Shown: piece after piece, positions 19,123-29,592 of the stretch | How positions within the stretch are numbered: the first letter of the stretch is position 1 | How the letters are laid out: each line of letters opens with the position of its first letter | Assembly: GCA_007115705.1 (NCBI GenBank) | Contig: QXEO01000531.1 | Span: 16,045,464-16,109,463, forward strand | Length of the DNA: 64,000 nt | From: Dactylis glomerata | Lineage: Eukaryota; Streptophyta; Magnoliopsida; Poales; Poaceae | Reading direction: 5' to 3' | Notes under the pieces: generated by a model | Database searches by the model: none | Told to the model about the DNA's origin: nothing | Seen by the model: the letters and a program-made list of their open reading frames with translations, nothing else | Position numbers and translations under genes: made by a program

Positions 19123-19395
19123 TTGACGCATGCACCTGACCAGTGCAGACATATTGAATTCTGTTTCCGTTTTTGTGGTCAAACGTGGTGTGGGAGCATG
19201 GTTCGAATTGAAAAACGTTCTTCTTATAACACATGTGCAATGCTTTGGGCCACCATCAGCAGACTGGGCTTACAGGCTTCTGCCCCTTGCGGAAAAATTT
19301 CATTTGAATTGAACTGCGACACTGGTCTGAATCGGTTACGCATCTCGGTACTGGATGGTTGGCACCAACGTTGTCCTAGTCTTAGCCAGGTACCA
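19123..19395 (+). pseudogene. Exon-like piece in tandem unit, unrecognised
   Basis: Both the frame from 19123 (91 codons, to SLSQ at a CAG|GTACC donor-like site) and the frame from 19130 (VGAWFELKNVLLITHVQCF, ending at TGA) are open. Equivalent stretches lie at about 35521-35795 and 46810-47095 with substitutions and small differences. I do not recognise the protein. It may be a decayed host exon. No start codon or promoter was assigned. Confidence 0.25.
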
Positions 19396-19503
19396 TAAGC
19401 CCAGTAACGGCCTGTCCTTTACCCAATCGTTGCTGGTGCTCTCCGCCTCTCCCCCATTCTAGGGTTCCACTTCCTCTGCGATTGGTGGCTACGACATGTA
19501 GCA

Positions 19504-19757
19504 ATGGGAGACAAAGATCGGCTCGAGGGAGTCGCCGCCGGCACGCAAACTTCTTTGGCCGATGGTCAGGCACCGGAATCTGTTCCCTGAGTGGAACCCG
19601 CCCGGGGATTTGGATAAAGCGCAGGTGAGGATAAATCCCGCGATGCAGAACCCGCCTGGCTGGCACACAGCCGCCCATCGTTCGCCGTCCCAGCGCCTGC
19701 ATCGTGGACCTCACCATCGCAAGCAGCTCACTGAGGTACGGTATGAACCAGCGCAGG
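19504..19757 (+). pseudogene. GC-rich gene-start-like piece in tandem unit, unrecognised
   Basis: An ATG at 19504 (MGDKDRLEGVAAGTQTSLAD; MGDEDRLEG in copies 2 and 3 at 35908 and 47202) follows a leader with TCTAGGGTTCCAC typical of grass 5' UTRs. The frame stops within about 30 codons. The overlapping plus frame and a minus-strand frame of ~110 codons (19717-19382) are also open. Donor-like GCGCAG|GTAGTA is at 19749-19760. A decayed first exon is the simplest reading; product unknown. Confidence 0.3.
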
Positions 19758-19799
19758 TAGTAGTATCTGTTTGCGATGTGTTGATCTCGGACTAGTTTG

Positions 19800-19866
19800 C
19801 AAATGAAATGATATCATCAATGTCATTTCATTTCATTTCTACCAAATGAAATGAAATGATTGGTGA
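19800..19866. repeat. Small foldback of AAATGAAATGA words
   Basis: AAATGAAATGA at 19800 is paired with TCATTTCATTT at 19832 and followed by AAATGAAATGAAATGA. Copy 3 has unrelated sequence of about 100 bases at the same place (47497-47580), so copy 1 was rearranged here. Confidence 0.5.
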
Positions 19867-20999
19867 TAAATGCAGATGGCACTCAAACAGGTGGGAGCAA
19901 TGGGCAGTAACTCTTGATGGAGGATGAAGGAAAGTCACAAAATTCCTGGCAGGTGATTGACTCGACTCCCCTCTGCAACTTGTACGTTCATGTAGTAACA
20001 GTCAAGCTGGTTAATTAAATTTTGTGCAGCTGTGCATATGTATCGGTTAGCTTGCTGCAAATTGAATAATAAAATGGTGCAGCAATGTTCTATGCGGTAG
20101 TTGTTTCAGCATGATTTTTTTTGCTTAGTTTGGTTGCCTCTGCTTGTGAGCTTCAGGTTTACCTATATAATGTTTGTTGAGTTCATCTTTTTTACTTTGA
20201 GAGTTCTATTTTTTTTACCTTGCTGTGCAGCAGAAAAACACTAGAAATCAGTCATTATTCCTATACTTTGCCAAACCAGCTGAGCGTATTCCTGTACTTT
20301 GCACATGTTTTGGTCTTCCTTTTTAGGTTACTAATTCCTTGTATGCTACTAAGAAATTTTCTTGTACCATTTTCTGAACTTCAGAACTTCAGCCGTTGAA
20401 GCATGTGCTTGAATGGATGGTAACATCCACAGCAGATGATGAAGCAGTCACTGATGAATCGAGTCAGAATTGATGAAATGTAGTAAATGATTCAATGATG
20501 TTTTTAGCCTAATGCTCACTGATAACCTCAATCACTATTTGTGGTTCGCTGTAACCCTGTTTATAATGTTATATCTGGATGTCGCAAGTCATAGGTCTTG
20601 CATAAATTTTGGCACCACAACTTACCTTTTAAGCACCCTCTTGCCACCTCCGCTAAAATTATCAAGTACATACAAAAACACTACAACAAATAAAACTTGC
20701 TAATCAACGGCTTGATGTCGCAGTTTTGCATAAATTGTGGCACCACAACTTAACTTTTTAAGCACCCTTTTGTAAAAATATCTCGCAACTTAGTTAAAAC
20801 TGTTAGTACATATAAAAAGACTAAATAAATTAAACTTATAAATCGGAGGCCCGATGTCGTAAGTCATAGGTTTTTATTACGTAGTGATGCTGTATAATAA
20901 TAATCATGTGTGGCGGATGCCTGCCCGGGCGAGCGTGCAAAAAGCCACGAAACAAGCTGCCAGCCCTAATTATGTTCTCATTGCGCTGCATGCTCCAAC

Positions 21000-21348
21000 G
21001 TCACTTAGGGCGTGATTGGTATCCTGCAGATCCTCTAAACAGGCCTGCGGAGGGCGCAACCGGTGCACGCGTGGGGAAGCAGCGGCAGACGTCGCGTCGT
21101 TTCGAGACACGCGCCATAAATCGTCTCACCACTCTCTCCTCCATTCACACTTCTCTCTCACCCCCCTCTCTCTCTCACTCTCACTCTCACTCGCCGGCGG
21201 TTGCTCTGCCTCGGCCGGAATCAGTAGTCCTCGCAACCGCTGCTCTTTCGTCGCCGTCCCCCGCTCCGCCGCCGGCTACTGCGGTCGGCGCAGCGGCTTT
21301 CCCGACTACACTGCGATGAGTTCTTCATACGGTGGCCTGCAAATGGAG
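21000..21348 (+). pseudogene. CpG-rich 5' UTR and short first exon of an unidentified gene
   Basis: A GC-rich leader with a (CT)n/(CACTCT)n run at 21140-21190 leads to ATG 21316 and 11 codons (MSSSYGGLQME) ending at a strong donor GAG|GTGAGT. The following intron-like DNA has TTAGGGTTAGGGTT and runs to the unit end at 22077, where the copy breaks off. No later exon is included. In copy 2 the start codon is ACG (44305-44307). It looks like a promoter-plus-first-exon fragment duplicated with the unit; parent gene unknown. Confidence 0.5.
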
Positions 21349-22339
21349 GTGAGTCCTTCTAAATTGATCATCCCCTACTTGTGTGCTGCAGATCTGCTCG
21401 GTTATCGGTAGTACAACCATTCTAGTAGACATGCATAGCAGATCTGTTAGGGTTAGGGTTCAATCCGGCTACTATTTCGGGGACGAATCCCCTTTTCTTA
21501 CTGGCCTACTGTTGTAACTATGTTTCGTCTAAATCGCTGATTTTGGCCCTTAGCTATTCGGTTTTTAGAGTTGGTAGTTCGATTGCATGTTAGATCTGGC
21601 CGGTGGTAATCTTTCACCGATGGCCGATGATATATATGTACGCCAAGGTTGATGCGATCCAACCTATTGTGCTGAAGAACAAATCTTCACTGCACTAGGT
21701 TGAATAGCAACAATCATGGCATGTATGAGGCCATCTGAACCTTGCTGTACAAGCCTATGATTTCAATTGTGGCCAGACATTGGTGGCACAATGATTTTTT
21801 TCGACCTTGAGTTGTGAGCAATGACGCCACATTGTGCATGGCACTAGGTCGGAAAGAATCATTCGTGCCGCTAGCTCTTATGTATGAGGCTTGATTGTAA
21901 TACAGATTTAGTTTCATTCTTGCTGTACTTTTTTTATCCAACCAAGCCGATGATTTGAAACAAGGCTAGTGCAATGAATTTTCCCACCTTAATCATGACC
22001 CAATGACTGGACATTGTGCATGCCGCTAGGTGGGAAAAGTTCATTGTACTGAGCAGTCTTTCATATGAGGCTATTCATAAGCACTTAAGACGAGGCGGTA
22101 AGGCGAGGTAAGGCGATGCCTTAAACATTGCAGGAAAAGAGGAACCACACCAGTTTTGCACATATATTAACAGGGAGATGGGCCCACTACTTATGCACCT
22201 CCCAGTTGCCCAAAAGCCCATCTTTTAGCCATATAATCTCCTCCGCAAGGAATACGAGTCGACAAGTCGAGCCGAGTCGTCAGGGTACCGACTCATAGAC
22301 TATTCGAGACTAGTCTAGACTACCTTATTTCAGTACCCT

Positions 22340-25300
22340 TGTAACGACCCGCCTTTTACTAAAGGCAAATCTCCTGTGTATCTGTGCCATTCCCTGGATC
22401 AGTAGATAGCACCACAGTACAAAATAAGTAATCATTGCAATAGCATCAATATTACAACGTAAATCTAGTTACATAGGTCTTCAACCTTACGAGTACACAG
22501 CTTAAAGCATAGTTGCAGTGAGCTTCCATCTTCATCAAGTGCCACAGGCAGACGTGTTGGAATGTAAGCTCGAGATCCTACTCCTGGTTCCTTACTCGAA
22601 ATAAAACCTGCACGTTTGAATATGCAGCCCCAGAGGGGTCAGTACAATGATGTACATGGCAAATGACACATATTTGGTGGCATTTTTGTGGAAAGACTAT
22701 ACTACAATGACATTTGGCTGGTGGATCTCAAAGGCTGATTTGCATAAAGCCAATTTTATCCTATAATCCATTTTAATACTTTCTTTCAACAAATTTTATT
22801 TTTCAAGGGTCAAGACAACCCCCATACACTACATACTGGCCGATATGTAGTTCTGGGCGCAACTCAACAAAGTTGGAACCTCAGGCACCACCACCCCTCG
22901 GAGTGTATGGTCCTTAGTTCCTACCTAGGGGTTTCTAGACAAATTTTAATAATTCAGAAACGGTGATGAGATTATTCTGTACATTCCATGTCTAGAGACT
23001 CAATTGTCCATAACCGAGGACACGGCTAATCGATTAGATTTAAACACCTTGCAAGGGTTGTGCACTTTCGCCTTACGATTCATTTTATGCCCATACATAA
23101 AATGAAACGAGACCTTTTAGAGGAGAGGGCAACTAACTGGCAAGATCCGTTCCCAACCTATAATTCATCTACCACCATCTTCTCGCACATAGTTGCACTC
23201 CCACATCTAATCAGTCAAGACAGAGCCCATAATGTCATAAGGCTGCACTGGAAGTACACTAAGCATGGAAGACATAGCCATCTCTTTATTCCTGGGTGGC
23301 CATCCCGAGCGGTATTCTGTTCCCACATCCTCTTTATGAGGCTTGCGTCCCAGAACCCACCTACCTCACCTCATCTTATCAAACCATTCCACCCAGGTGT
23401 TTCATTTTAGTTGAAGTTCTTAACTTTTCACAAAACACTTTTCAAGTGATCTTAGCATGGCATCAATATTAACAAAGTATTTAGCATCCTATCAGGTGGG
23501 GTTTGAGGGATAGTTACACACTACTAGGATCTAAGCATTTGATAAAATAGTTGAGTAAAACACCTATCATGCATACTACAAGAGGTGAACAACTAGTGCA
23601 TAAGTAAAAAGGGTGAGGGAAACATGTGTGTCACTTGCCTTTTGAAGATCACGATCTTTCAGTCCTCTCAACTAAGCACGTAGCTCTTCGCACAAACTAT
23701 AGCACAAAAATAACATACCATAAACAATCCATACAAACACAATCAAACAAATCAAACAATTGAAAGGTGTTTGTTTAACAGTTTAGATTTATTGAGATGT
23801 TATGATAGAAAGATATGGTAAAGGATCATGATTTGTGAGATATGAATTTGAGAGCTAGTTGGGGGAGATCAGTATGATTTGAGAGAGGTTTAGATTAGGC
23901 ATAATATAATTGATGAAGTTTTTATACTTTATCGAGGTACGAAAGAGTTTCAGATTAGCTCATGTGAAATGGATCACATAGGTGTGGGATAGTGCAACCA
24001 AAATACTATTTGAATAAGTGTAACAACATTTATTCTTTAAATAGCATATATCACACTTAGGCACTAGGCTAGGTTTCAAGAGTGCTTGAAGTACTCAATT
24101 AGCACATTTGCAAGTTGAATGGTTCAATACATGTGAACAAAAACTAGGTAGGCATTGATTGGGTATGGATGGTTTATATTTGAGGACATGGCTCAATTGG
24201 TTCATTGATCAACATGGAGTATAACACATACCATGGTATGGGTTATAACAACTCCACATTAGTAGAATCTAAGTTTTGAGATGAATTCACATTTCTACTC
24301 AAGTAGCGCAATTGCCATTTGAGTACATGTATGAATTAGACAAAATGTGATGAGTGAGATCTTTATGCTTTATCAAAGCATATTGAATCTTGGAATATCT
24401 CATGTGGGTAAATCACATAAGAGACAAAATAGTGCAATAGCAATACTATTGAATAAGTGTGATAACAATTATTCTTAAATAGTATAATTTACACTTAAGC
24501 TTAGGTTAGGATTCATGAATCATTGAGTTACTCAATTAACTCATTTGTTAATCGGATAGCTCTACACATGAAATCAGGATCAAGTGGACAGAAGATTGAG
24601 TAAGGGTAGATAACATTTGAGATTATGGTTTAAGGTTCCGATTGGGTACATGGAGTATTGGATAGGTGCTATAATATTGATTAGATCAATATAGCAAGAA
24701 TATAATCTATGATTGAGATGTATCACACTTTACTCAAATGACACATTTGTAGTTTGAATAAGTGGGTACTATACAAGATAGGTCTAAGTAGATATGATCT
24801 TGATCAAGATATTGTTTAGACAACAATGATGGCTAGGTATGATTGTAAGATTTGCTATGGTAGAAGGAAACATTGATTAAAATAGAAATAGAATTAATCT
24901 ATATAGGAATACTCAAATTCTCATATTAGAATTTGAATAATTGTGAGGTGGTTCAAGAAATTATGGGAGTGATGCTACTGGATATCTTGCAGTAATACAA
25001 AGTCACTGCAATTGGATTCACTCTAAAATGAGTTATAGAAATTGAATTATCACAAAAATTGTGATTTGGATAGATTTGAATGCACAAAGTGTGTGCACAT
25101 ATCAAATTTGATATTTCTTGATCCTATGATGTTCTACAAGTTGAGAGGATTCCAGAGACTACAAATTTGTAATTTTTGGATACTTGGTTCTAAAGATATG
25201 GATTTAACCAGCTAACAAAAGGTTTGATTCCAATTTGAAAATAGTTTCAAATTGAACCCATAAAATATAATATTTTATGGTACTGCGGGATTCTAGAAGT

Positions 25301-26880
25301 CTCAAGGATTCTAACGAGATATTATTTGTTATTTTCTGAGTTACAGATCAAAAGTTATGAATTTTCAAAGATTTGGATCAAATCTGGTTTCAAACTTCTA
25401 TTTGATTTTCGTTTTAACCAGAAGCTGACATGTGGCCGATTCCGATTGGTTGATACCCCTTCGGTTGGATCACGATTGAGAGCCGTCGGATTTAAAGCAG
25501 ATCTGAACGGTCTAGATCGACCGTACCGGTTCGTTCTAAGTGGATATGTCCGATCCACTGGATCTCGATCGGACGGTTCTAATTGGATCTGGGGAAGGTC
25601 CTCACCTAGGGCTTGATCTCCGGCCACCGGCGGCGAGGTACGGCACTGGACTGGACGACGGCGTCGAAGCAGAGGCTCCCGGAGGCGATGGAGAGGTCGA
25701 CGAGGCGAGTCTGGATGCGGGGAAGCCTATGGTGTCCTCCACGAGCTCGATTGCGTCCTCAAGGGTTTGCAGGGCCTGAACGGAGGGCTCCAGGCGGCGG
25801 TGAGATGCAGGTGAGGTTCCACTCCTCGATCTCCTGCAGAATGGACGAGGGGAACAAGTCGGGGAGGGGCACCTGGGAGAGGTGAAGGAGCTAGAAGAGA
25901 GAGGGAGGGCTGGGGCTTACTGGCGGCGCCGAATTCAACTGAAAATACTTGCAGGTATGCGGGGCTCCGGCGAGGAATTCCGCCGTCCTCGCTGCGGCTC
26001 GAGTGGAGTAGCAAAAGGGGAGAGGGAGAGGATGCCCAGGGCTATTTATAGGCACAGGCGAGGGATCGAAATGGTAGGCATTAATCGGGATTAAGAGGGG
26101 GGGCGTTACTCCGGCCATTTCCAGTGAGAGAGAAGGAGAGGGATTTCCGGGGAAGAAGAAGATCTGACTGGTGGGTCCGGTCTGACTGGTGGGGTCCACG
26201 CGTCAGCGTCGGGAGAGAGGAGGCAGAGATACCCTTTCGGGTTCGGCTTCCTGGGCTGCGAGCTGGATCCTCTTCTGGGCCGAAAGGGTTCCCCGAGGCC
26301 CTTTTCTAGTTTTTATTTCCTTTTCTTCTTTTCCTTTCCTGTTTTTCTTATTTCCTTTCTAGGATTTGCATAAATGTTTCAAATCAATTCAAACCAAAAT
26401 CTAAATTCTTCTAAAATTCACATAAACCATACAAAACAGTAAGGAACATGTTTTCATAAATAAAACTAATTTCCAAATAAAAACTCTATAATTCAGACAA
26501 AGGGTTTATTTGCATAAACCAAAGTAGAAATAGGATTTTAAAGTAATTCTTTTAAAATCAGAGAATAAACTCTATAAAAATAGTTTTTGAATTATATTTG
26601 TAAAACATTCCTTTGGCATAGAAAACTTTATAAACTATTTTGTAAATATCCCTGTGCAAGATAGCTTGCATAGGTTTGAATAAACACAAAGTAGTATTTT
26701 GAAACTTGATCTTTCTCAAAGAAGTTCTTCAAGAAATAAATAGAGGATTTTAAATAGTTTTCAAACAAAGCTTTCAAATAAACCCAAAAAGTTTTAAATC
26801 CCTGTGAATTTTCAATCAACACAAGCAAAATAAAAACGAAAATTTTCCCCCAAAATTTGATAAAATCTTGGGTCGTTACA
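22340..26880 (-). repeat. LARD 3' LTR (left, 4,541 bp)
   Basis: Begins TGTAACGACCCGCC and ends GGGTCGTTACA. It differs from the right LTR by about 18 substitutions (mostly transitions) and one 2-base indel, counted by eye. A TATA box CTATAAATAG lies on the minus strand at 26042-26051, with a GC-rich leader region to its left (25430-26040). Several open frames of 60-116 codons occur in both LTRs but lack coding support. Confidence 0.93.
26042..26051 (-). promoter_or_regulatory. TATA box of LARD left LTR
   Basis: CTATAAATAG on the minus strand, preceded by a C/T-rich stretch downstream in the direction of transcription. The same box is at 33294-33303 in the right LTR, which would be the active promoter of the element. 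Confidence 0.6.
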
Positions 26881-26897
26881 GACTACCACCCTTAAAG
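26881..26897 (-). promoter_or_regulatory. Polypurine tract of LARD
   Basis: Read on the minus strand, TTTAAGGGTGGTAGTC directly abuts the left LTR, the position of the plus-strand primer. It supports minus orientation of the element. Confidence 0.7.
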
Positions 26898-27008
26898 AAA
26901 TCTCGTCCTCGAGATTGAAGGAAGGTTACAAGGTTTAGGGATCCTAATGGGACTAGGGCGCTACCACCCTTAAAGAAGATTTTGCTTGGTGGTATCTTGA
27001 TGTTTTCC

Positions 27009-27774
27009 TTAGGTACTTGCATTTTGTTCCCAGCTTGAATTCATCGTTGCGCCATTTTTCCTGAAATCGCTCTTCTCAGAAGTGTCGATGTTCGCCGTTA
27101 TGTTCAGAAGTGGCATTCCAGATGCTCCATCCAATTCTGGTGATAGGCAGATATCATCCATCGTGTTGTCTTCAACAAGGTAGTCCACATTGTCCAAGAA
27201 TGTGTATCTAGCCCTTTTCTTGGTCAGTCCTCACCAAGGCTATGACAGCATACAGGCCGTCACCATACTCCTTGTTGCATTTTAGCTGATTTTCATTGCA
27301 GAATCTCAAAGGATGACTCAGTGTCAAGCACTGCATGCTTGCCCCTCGAACATGATGAGACCACACATCCCAAGGAATTAGGATGGCATCTCTCTGTAGT
27401 CTTCTCAAGCATTTCATAGGGGTAAACAAGGTGGACTCTGTAAGAGGTACTGGCACCTTTAAGGGACGGAAGGTCGCCTTATAACCAGCATTGTTGAACC
27501 CATTCAAGTTACCGGTGCAAGTCATGTTACTTGCCACAGGTACCAGATGGTCCTTAAGAATTCCTTTAGCAACCGTCTTCATAGTTGTTGGAAGGCGCTG
27601 GACAACTTGATCATATCTCGAAGATGGATTCCTTTTCAGGGAAAAGGGATCTAACGAAGCTCTCATGGGTAGAAACAGGGTTCCATGGATTTGGAGAGGT
27701 GTCTCACAACATCGTAGGTCGGGATGAGGTAGACTTCGGTGGCGCTGGGCTTTGGAATCAGGTGGAAATCTCAT
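27009..27774 (-). CDS. LARD internal ORF with its own TATA box, frameshifted, unrecognised
   Basis: A minus-strand ORF of 188 codons runs from ATG 27774 to a stop at 27208. In another frame, 27197-27009 continues without a stop (VDYLVEDNTMDD...). A single frameshift near 27215 would join them into about 250 residues. No domain is recognised; visible features are Cys-containing SNMTC and FCNENQLKC and an acidic C-terminal part. A TATA box (TATAAAAG, minus, 27825-27832) lies about 50 bases before the ATG, with a C-rich leader between them. It could be a captured cellular gene piece or a family-specific transposon ORF. Confidence 0.45.
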
Positions 27775-27824
27775 AGTTGGTGGAGGCAGTCTCTATTGTG
27801 ACTCTTTGGAGAGGGGAGAGTCCT

Positions 27825-27832
27825 CTTTTATA
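27825..27832 (-). promoter_or_regulatory. Internal TATA box upstream of LARD ORF
   Basis: CCTATAAAAGAGG on the minus strand, about 50 bases upstream of ATG 27774 and followed by a pyrimidine-rich leader. LTR elements normally have their promoter in the LTR, so an internal promoter is unusual. Confidence 0.5.
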
Positions 27833-28380
27833 GGCTCAGGGGTAGTCGAATAGGCCGCGTGGGGAGTTGAAACGAGAAGTCGGGGAATTGAAGTCGTAAA
27901 TGAACCATCTCCGCATTCAAGGTCCACTGAGAAAAAAAAACTGTTTTTGAAACGTGTAGTCAATCCTCACCGTATTCCTACGTTTTGGCCACACTGGCAT
28001 ACTATGAGGGGTGTAGCATATTTATCCTCCTAAGGTCATGGTTTAAAGACGTCGCCTCTCATGTAGGTATGTCTCTTTAGGTGTGTAAAACCAACATTAT
28101 GAGAGCGAATAATAAGAGTAGTAGGAATGGTGATCAATCCATCCTGCACCCAAATCATTACTTCATACATGGTTTTGCAGACCTCGTATTCTAACTCTTG
28201 GTCAACCTCACTAGCTTTTAAACAAAAGTTTTGTTGAAATTGGAACCAAGTTCCCGAATTCTATTTTGAATTTTGAAAACAGAATCTATCGTTCCTAGCT
28301 AGAGGTTTTCAACAAAGCTCACGGCAATAAACCATAAGTTGTAGATCCTTTGGTTTGCCATTCAAGAGGGAATAAAATCC

Positions 28381-28443
28381 TTTCCATTGCTCTGTTTGCT
28401 CTTTCCATTGCTCTGTTTGCTCTTTCCATTGCTCTGTTTGCTC
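28381..28443. repeat. 21-bp tandem repeat, three units
   Basis: TTTCCATTGCTCTGTTTGCTC is repeated three times without change, followed by a partial fourth. It is in the LARD internal domain between its two coding-like regions. Confidence 0.9.
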
Positions 28444-28843
28444 TTTCCACCTTTCTTGGGTATTGTTCTAGTCTTTTGTACTTGAAATGCTACCGCTTGT
28501 TGTTGTATTCTGTATCCTTATCTCCAACTGAGGGTCATTGTAGTTGTTCTTTTGTCGTTGAGAGATCTTTTGTTTGGGTTTTGGGACAAGTTTAGGTCTT
28601 AGCATAGATGAGAATTAGATAGAATAGATCTAAGAAGAAAAATTCCTACCCAAAATAACAGATCAAAACAATTTATCCTACAAGCAATATCTAACAAACA
28701 TTCATCAAATCAAGCAAACTAGTTTTCAAACAAACGGGAAGGTACGATCATCCACAAGTCGGTATGATCATAAACGTCTATTACACGTCGTTGCTTATTA
28801 AAATTACTAAATGGAAGTCCAACTAAGGTTTCTTGGTATTCTT

Positions 28844-29385
28844 CTAAGCAGATCCATTATTCTGGTCCAGCGGCTTCAGTAAATTGGTAATTTGCTCGTC
28901 CTTGGTTTTGATGAGGTCTTCTTGAACACTAAGTTCAGATACTAGCTTTTCCATGTCACCTTGAAGTTGACTTATGGTTGCCTTCAATGCAGTAGTGTCT
29001 TCCTTTTCTTCTTTGAGGTCTTGCTGGGTATTATGAAGTCTCCACTTGAGTCTTTCTCCAAGTTCTTTTATTGCTGACCAAGCAGCACATCTTGCTGAGT
29101 CTAGAAATGATGGATACATCTCGGAGTTGGTGAACATCCAAGTCCCATCTTCTTGTGGTCATCTTCCTTGTTCTTGTATAAATGAAGCTGCACCCACCAA
29201 TATTCTTCACCTTCATCCATCACGGGAAATCCTTTGTAAACAGCTTCTCCTTGCATTCCCATACTTAACATGAGGTTCTTCAATGCTTTGGGAAACTCAG
29301 TCTCACTCTTCAGGGTCATGATCATCACTGGTTCTGTAGTAGGTGACATCGAATCCATCAAGAAAGGACCAGTGGGGTTGGTCAT
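28844..29385 (-). pseudogene. LARD internal ORF with coiled coil, frameshifted
   Basis: Starts at ATG 29385, about 190 bases downstream of the primer-binding site, the usual place for gag. The first frame (MTNPTGPFLMDSMSP... to YWWVQLHLYKNKED) ends at 29101. The second frame (29137-28844) continues with MFTNSEMYPSFLDSARCAAW and a Lys/Glu/Leu-rich stretch with heptad spacing, a likely coiled coil, ending QNNGSA. A frameshift near 29150 separates them. Position suggests a gag-like role but no capsid or zinc-knuckle motif is seen. Similar short coiled-coil ORFs occur in other grass LTR elements, from memory. Confidence 0.5.
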
Positions 29386-29572
29386 CTAAATTAAAAAGAA
29401 GAGTAGTGTAAAACAAATGAATGGGGTAAGTTCTTACAAGAAAATTTCAAGCTAAAAGTATATAGATTGATCTCATTTAGAAACTCGAATTGATTTTCCT
29501 TTTAAAGAGAGAGGAAAGAATCCTAGGGCTTCCTAGTCTATTCCAAACCTAGGGTCTCGATCCTACAGGCAA

Positions 29573-29590
29573 CACTATGCTCTGATACCA
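29573..29590 (-). promoter_or_regulatory. Primer-binding site of LARD
   Basis: On the minus strand TGGTATCAGAGCATAGTG begins two bases inside the right LTR boundary. TGGTATCAGAGC is the standard site complementary to initiator tRNA-Met. It fixes the right LTR as the 5' LTR. Confidence 0.92.
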
Positions 29591-29592
29591 TT

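Larger units (their letters stand above)
17158..22077 (+). repeat. Tandem unit, copy 1 (~4.9 kb)
   Basis: Begins TAAGCACTTAAGACGAGGCGG inside the inverted-repeat element and ends ...GAGGCTATTCA, where the next copy starts with the same words. Order: truncated inverted-repeat element, AT-rich DNA, exon-like pieces near 19.1-19.4 and 19.5-19.75 kb, an AT-rich stretch, then a CpG-rich island with a CT-rich leader and the ATG exon at 21316. Identity to copies 2 and 3 is in the high nineties by eye. It differs by the MITE, a small foldback at 19800-19866 and a ~125-bp deletion near 21055 relative to copy 2. Confidence 0.9.

Noticed and set aside
23060..23410. 116-codon plus-strand ORF in the LARD LTR, repeated at 30312-30662
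   Set aside because: It lies antisense in an LTR. Its repetition reflects the two nearly identical LTRs, not gene conservation, and it has no recognised domain.
25326..26309. Possible host gene island inside the LARD LTR
   Set aside because: The same GC-rich block is in the other LTR at 32578-33561 with only point differences, so it is the LTR promoter and leader region.
28381..28443. Three 21-bp repeats as a possible CRISPR-like array
   Set aside because: The units are directly adjacent with no spacers, in a plant retrotransposon.
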